Shown here one piece after another: positions 6,063-6,145 of a DNA stretch of 6,145 nt. Positions within the stretch are counted from its first letter, which is position 1, and every line of letters begins with the position of its first letter. The stretch is taken from NCBI GenBank assembly GCA_017622635.1, contig JAGAQS010000266.1, forward strand, positions 1 through 6,145, written 5' to 3'. The translations under genes were made by a program, and so were the position numbers. The stretch is from Ruminococcus sp. Lineage in GTDB: Bacteria; Bacillota; Clostridia; Oscillospirales; Ruminococcaceae. The notes beneath the pieces are model-generated. The model made no database searches and was not told the DNA's origin. It saw nothing but the letters and a program-made list of their open reading frames with translations.

Positions 6063-6145
6063 ATGTTAAGAAAAACATCATTGTCAATGCTTACGGCATT
6101 AACAACCGCACTTTCTGTATTTACACCTTTAACAGTAAGTGCCGA
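6063..6145 (+). CDS. secreted protein, N-terminus only (signal peptide; partial)
   Basis: The frame starts at an ATG behind a strong ribosome binding site and is open to the right edge, giving 27 full codons. All of them make a classic Sec signal peptide: Met-Leu-Arg-Lys, a hydrophobic Leu/Thr/Ala-rich core of about 16 residues, then Pro-Leu-Thr-Val-Ser-Ala. Val at -3 and Ala at -1 fit signal peptidase I, and there is no lipobox cysteine. The mature protein begins with Asp or Glu at the edge of the window. It is transcribed divergently from the miaB cluster and has its own leader. Nothing of the mature domain is visible, so the function cannot be assigned. Confidence 0.75.
   Translation, partial: MLRKTSLSMLTALTTALSVFTPLTVSA

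Overview
The window looks like chromosomal DNA from a low-GC, AT-rich Gram-positive bacterium of the Clostridia. A Ruminococcus-like member of the Oscillospiraceae is my best guess, from the style of the MutS, MiaB and YlbF proteins, the strong GGAGG-type ribosome binding sites and the lipoproteins with short Lys-containing signal peptides. This placement is recognition by eye, not a database result.

Almost the whole window (1-5811) is one tightly packed minus-strand gene cluster, read from right to left: miaB (tRNA methylthiotransferase), a 355-residue lipoprotein that looks like a beta-propeller, a YlbF-family protein with a cysteine-rich tail, mutS (DNA mismatch recognition ATPase), and the start of a second small lipoprotein that runs off the left edge. 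The junctions are a 4-base ATGA overlap and gaps of 33, 22 and 10 bases. I see no terminator between the genes. One good sigma-A-type promoter (TTGAAA, 17-base spacer, extended TATAAT) sits just upstream of miaB, so the cluster is probably one operon. miaB, ylbF-like genes and mutS are often neighbours in Clostridia, usually followed by mutL. Here the two lipoprotein genes are the accessory members, and no mutL is visible within the window.

The main anomaly is in mutS. The reading frame is broken once, between about 1672 and 1705. The upstream 416-codon frame carries mismatch recognition, connector and part of the core. The downstream frame carries the rest of the core, the clamp and the complete ATPase. 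Restoring one base gives a normal-length MutS of about 873 residues with every motif intact. The break is therefore either a recent inactivating deletion or a sequencing/assembly error.

The right end (5812-6062) is a 251-base AT-rich divergent intergenic region. It holds the miaB promoter, a perfect 8-bp hairpin, a smaller hairpin beside the ribosome binding site, and a strong GGAGG site for a plus-strand gene starting at 6063. Only that gene's Sec signal peptide lies inside the window.

I found no RNA gene, CRISPR array, insertion sequence or prophage. Nothing here looks to me like an undescribed system; the items most worth checking are the mutS break, the lipoproteins set among information-processing genes, and the leader of the secreted-protein gene.
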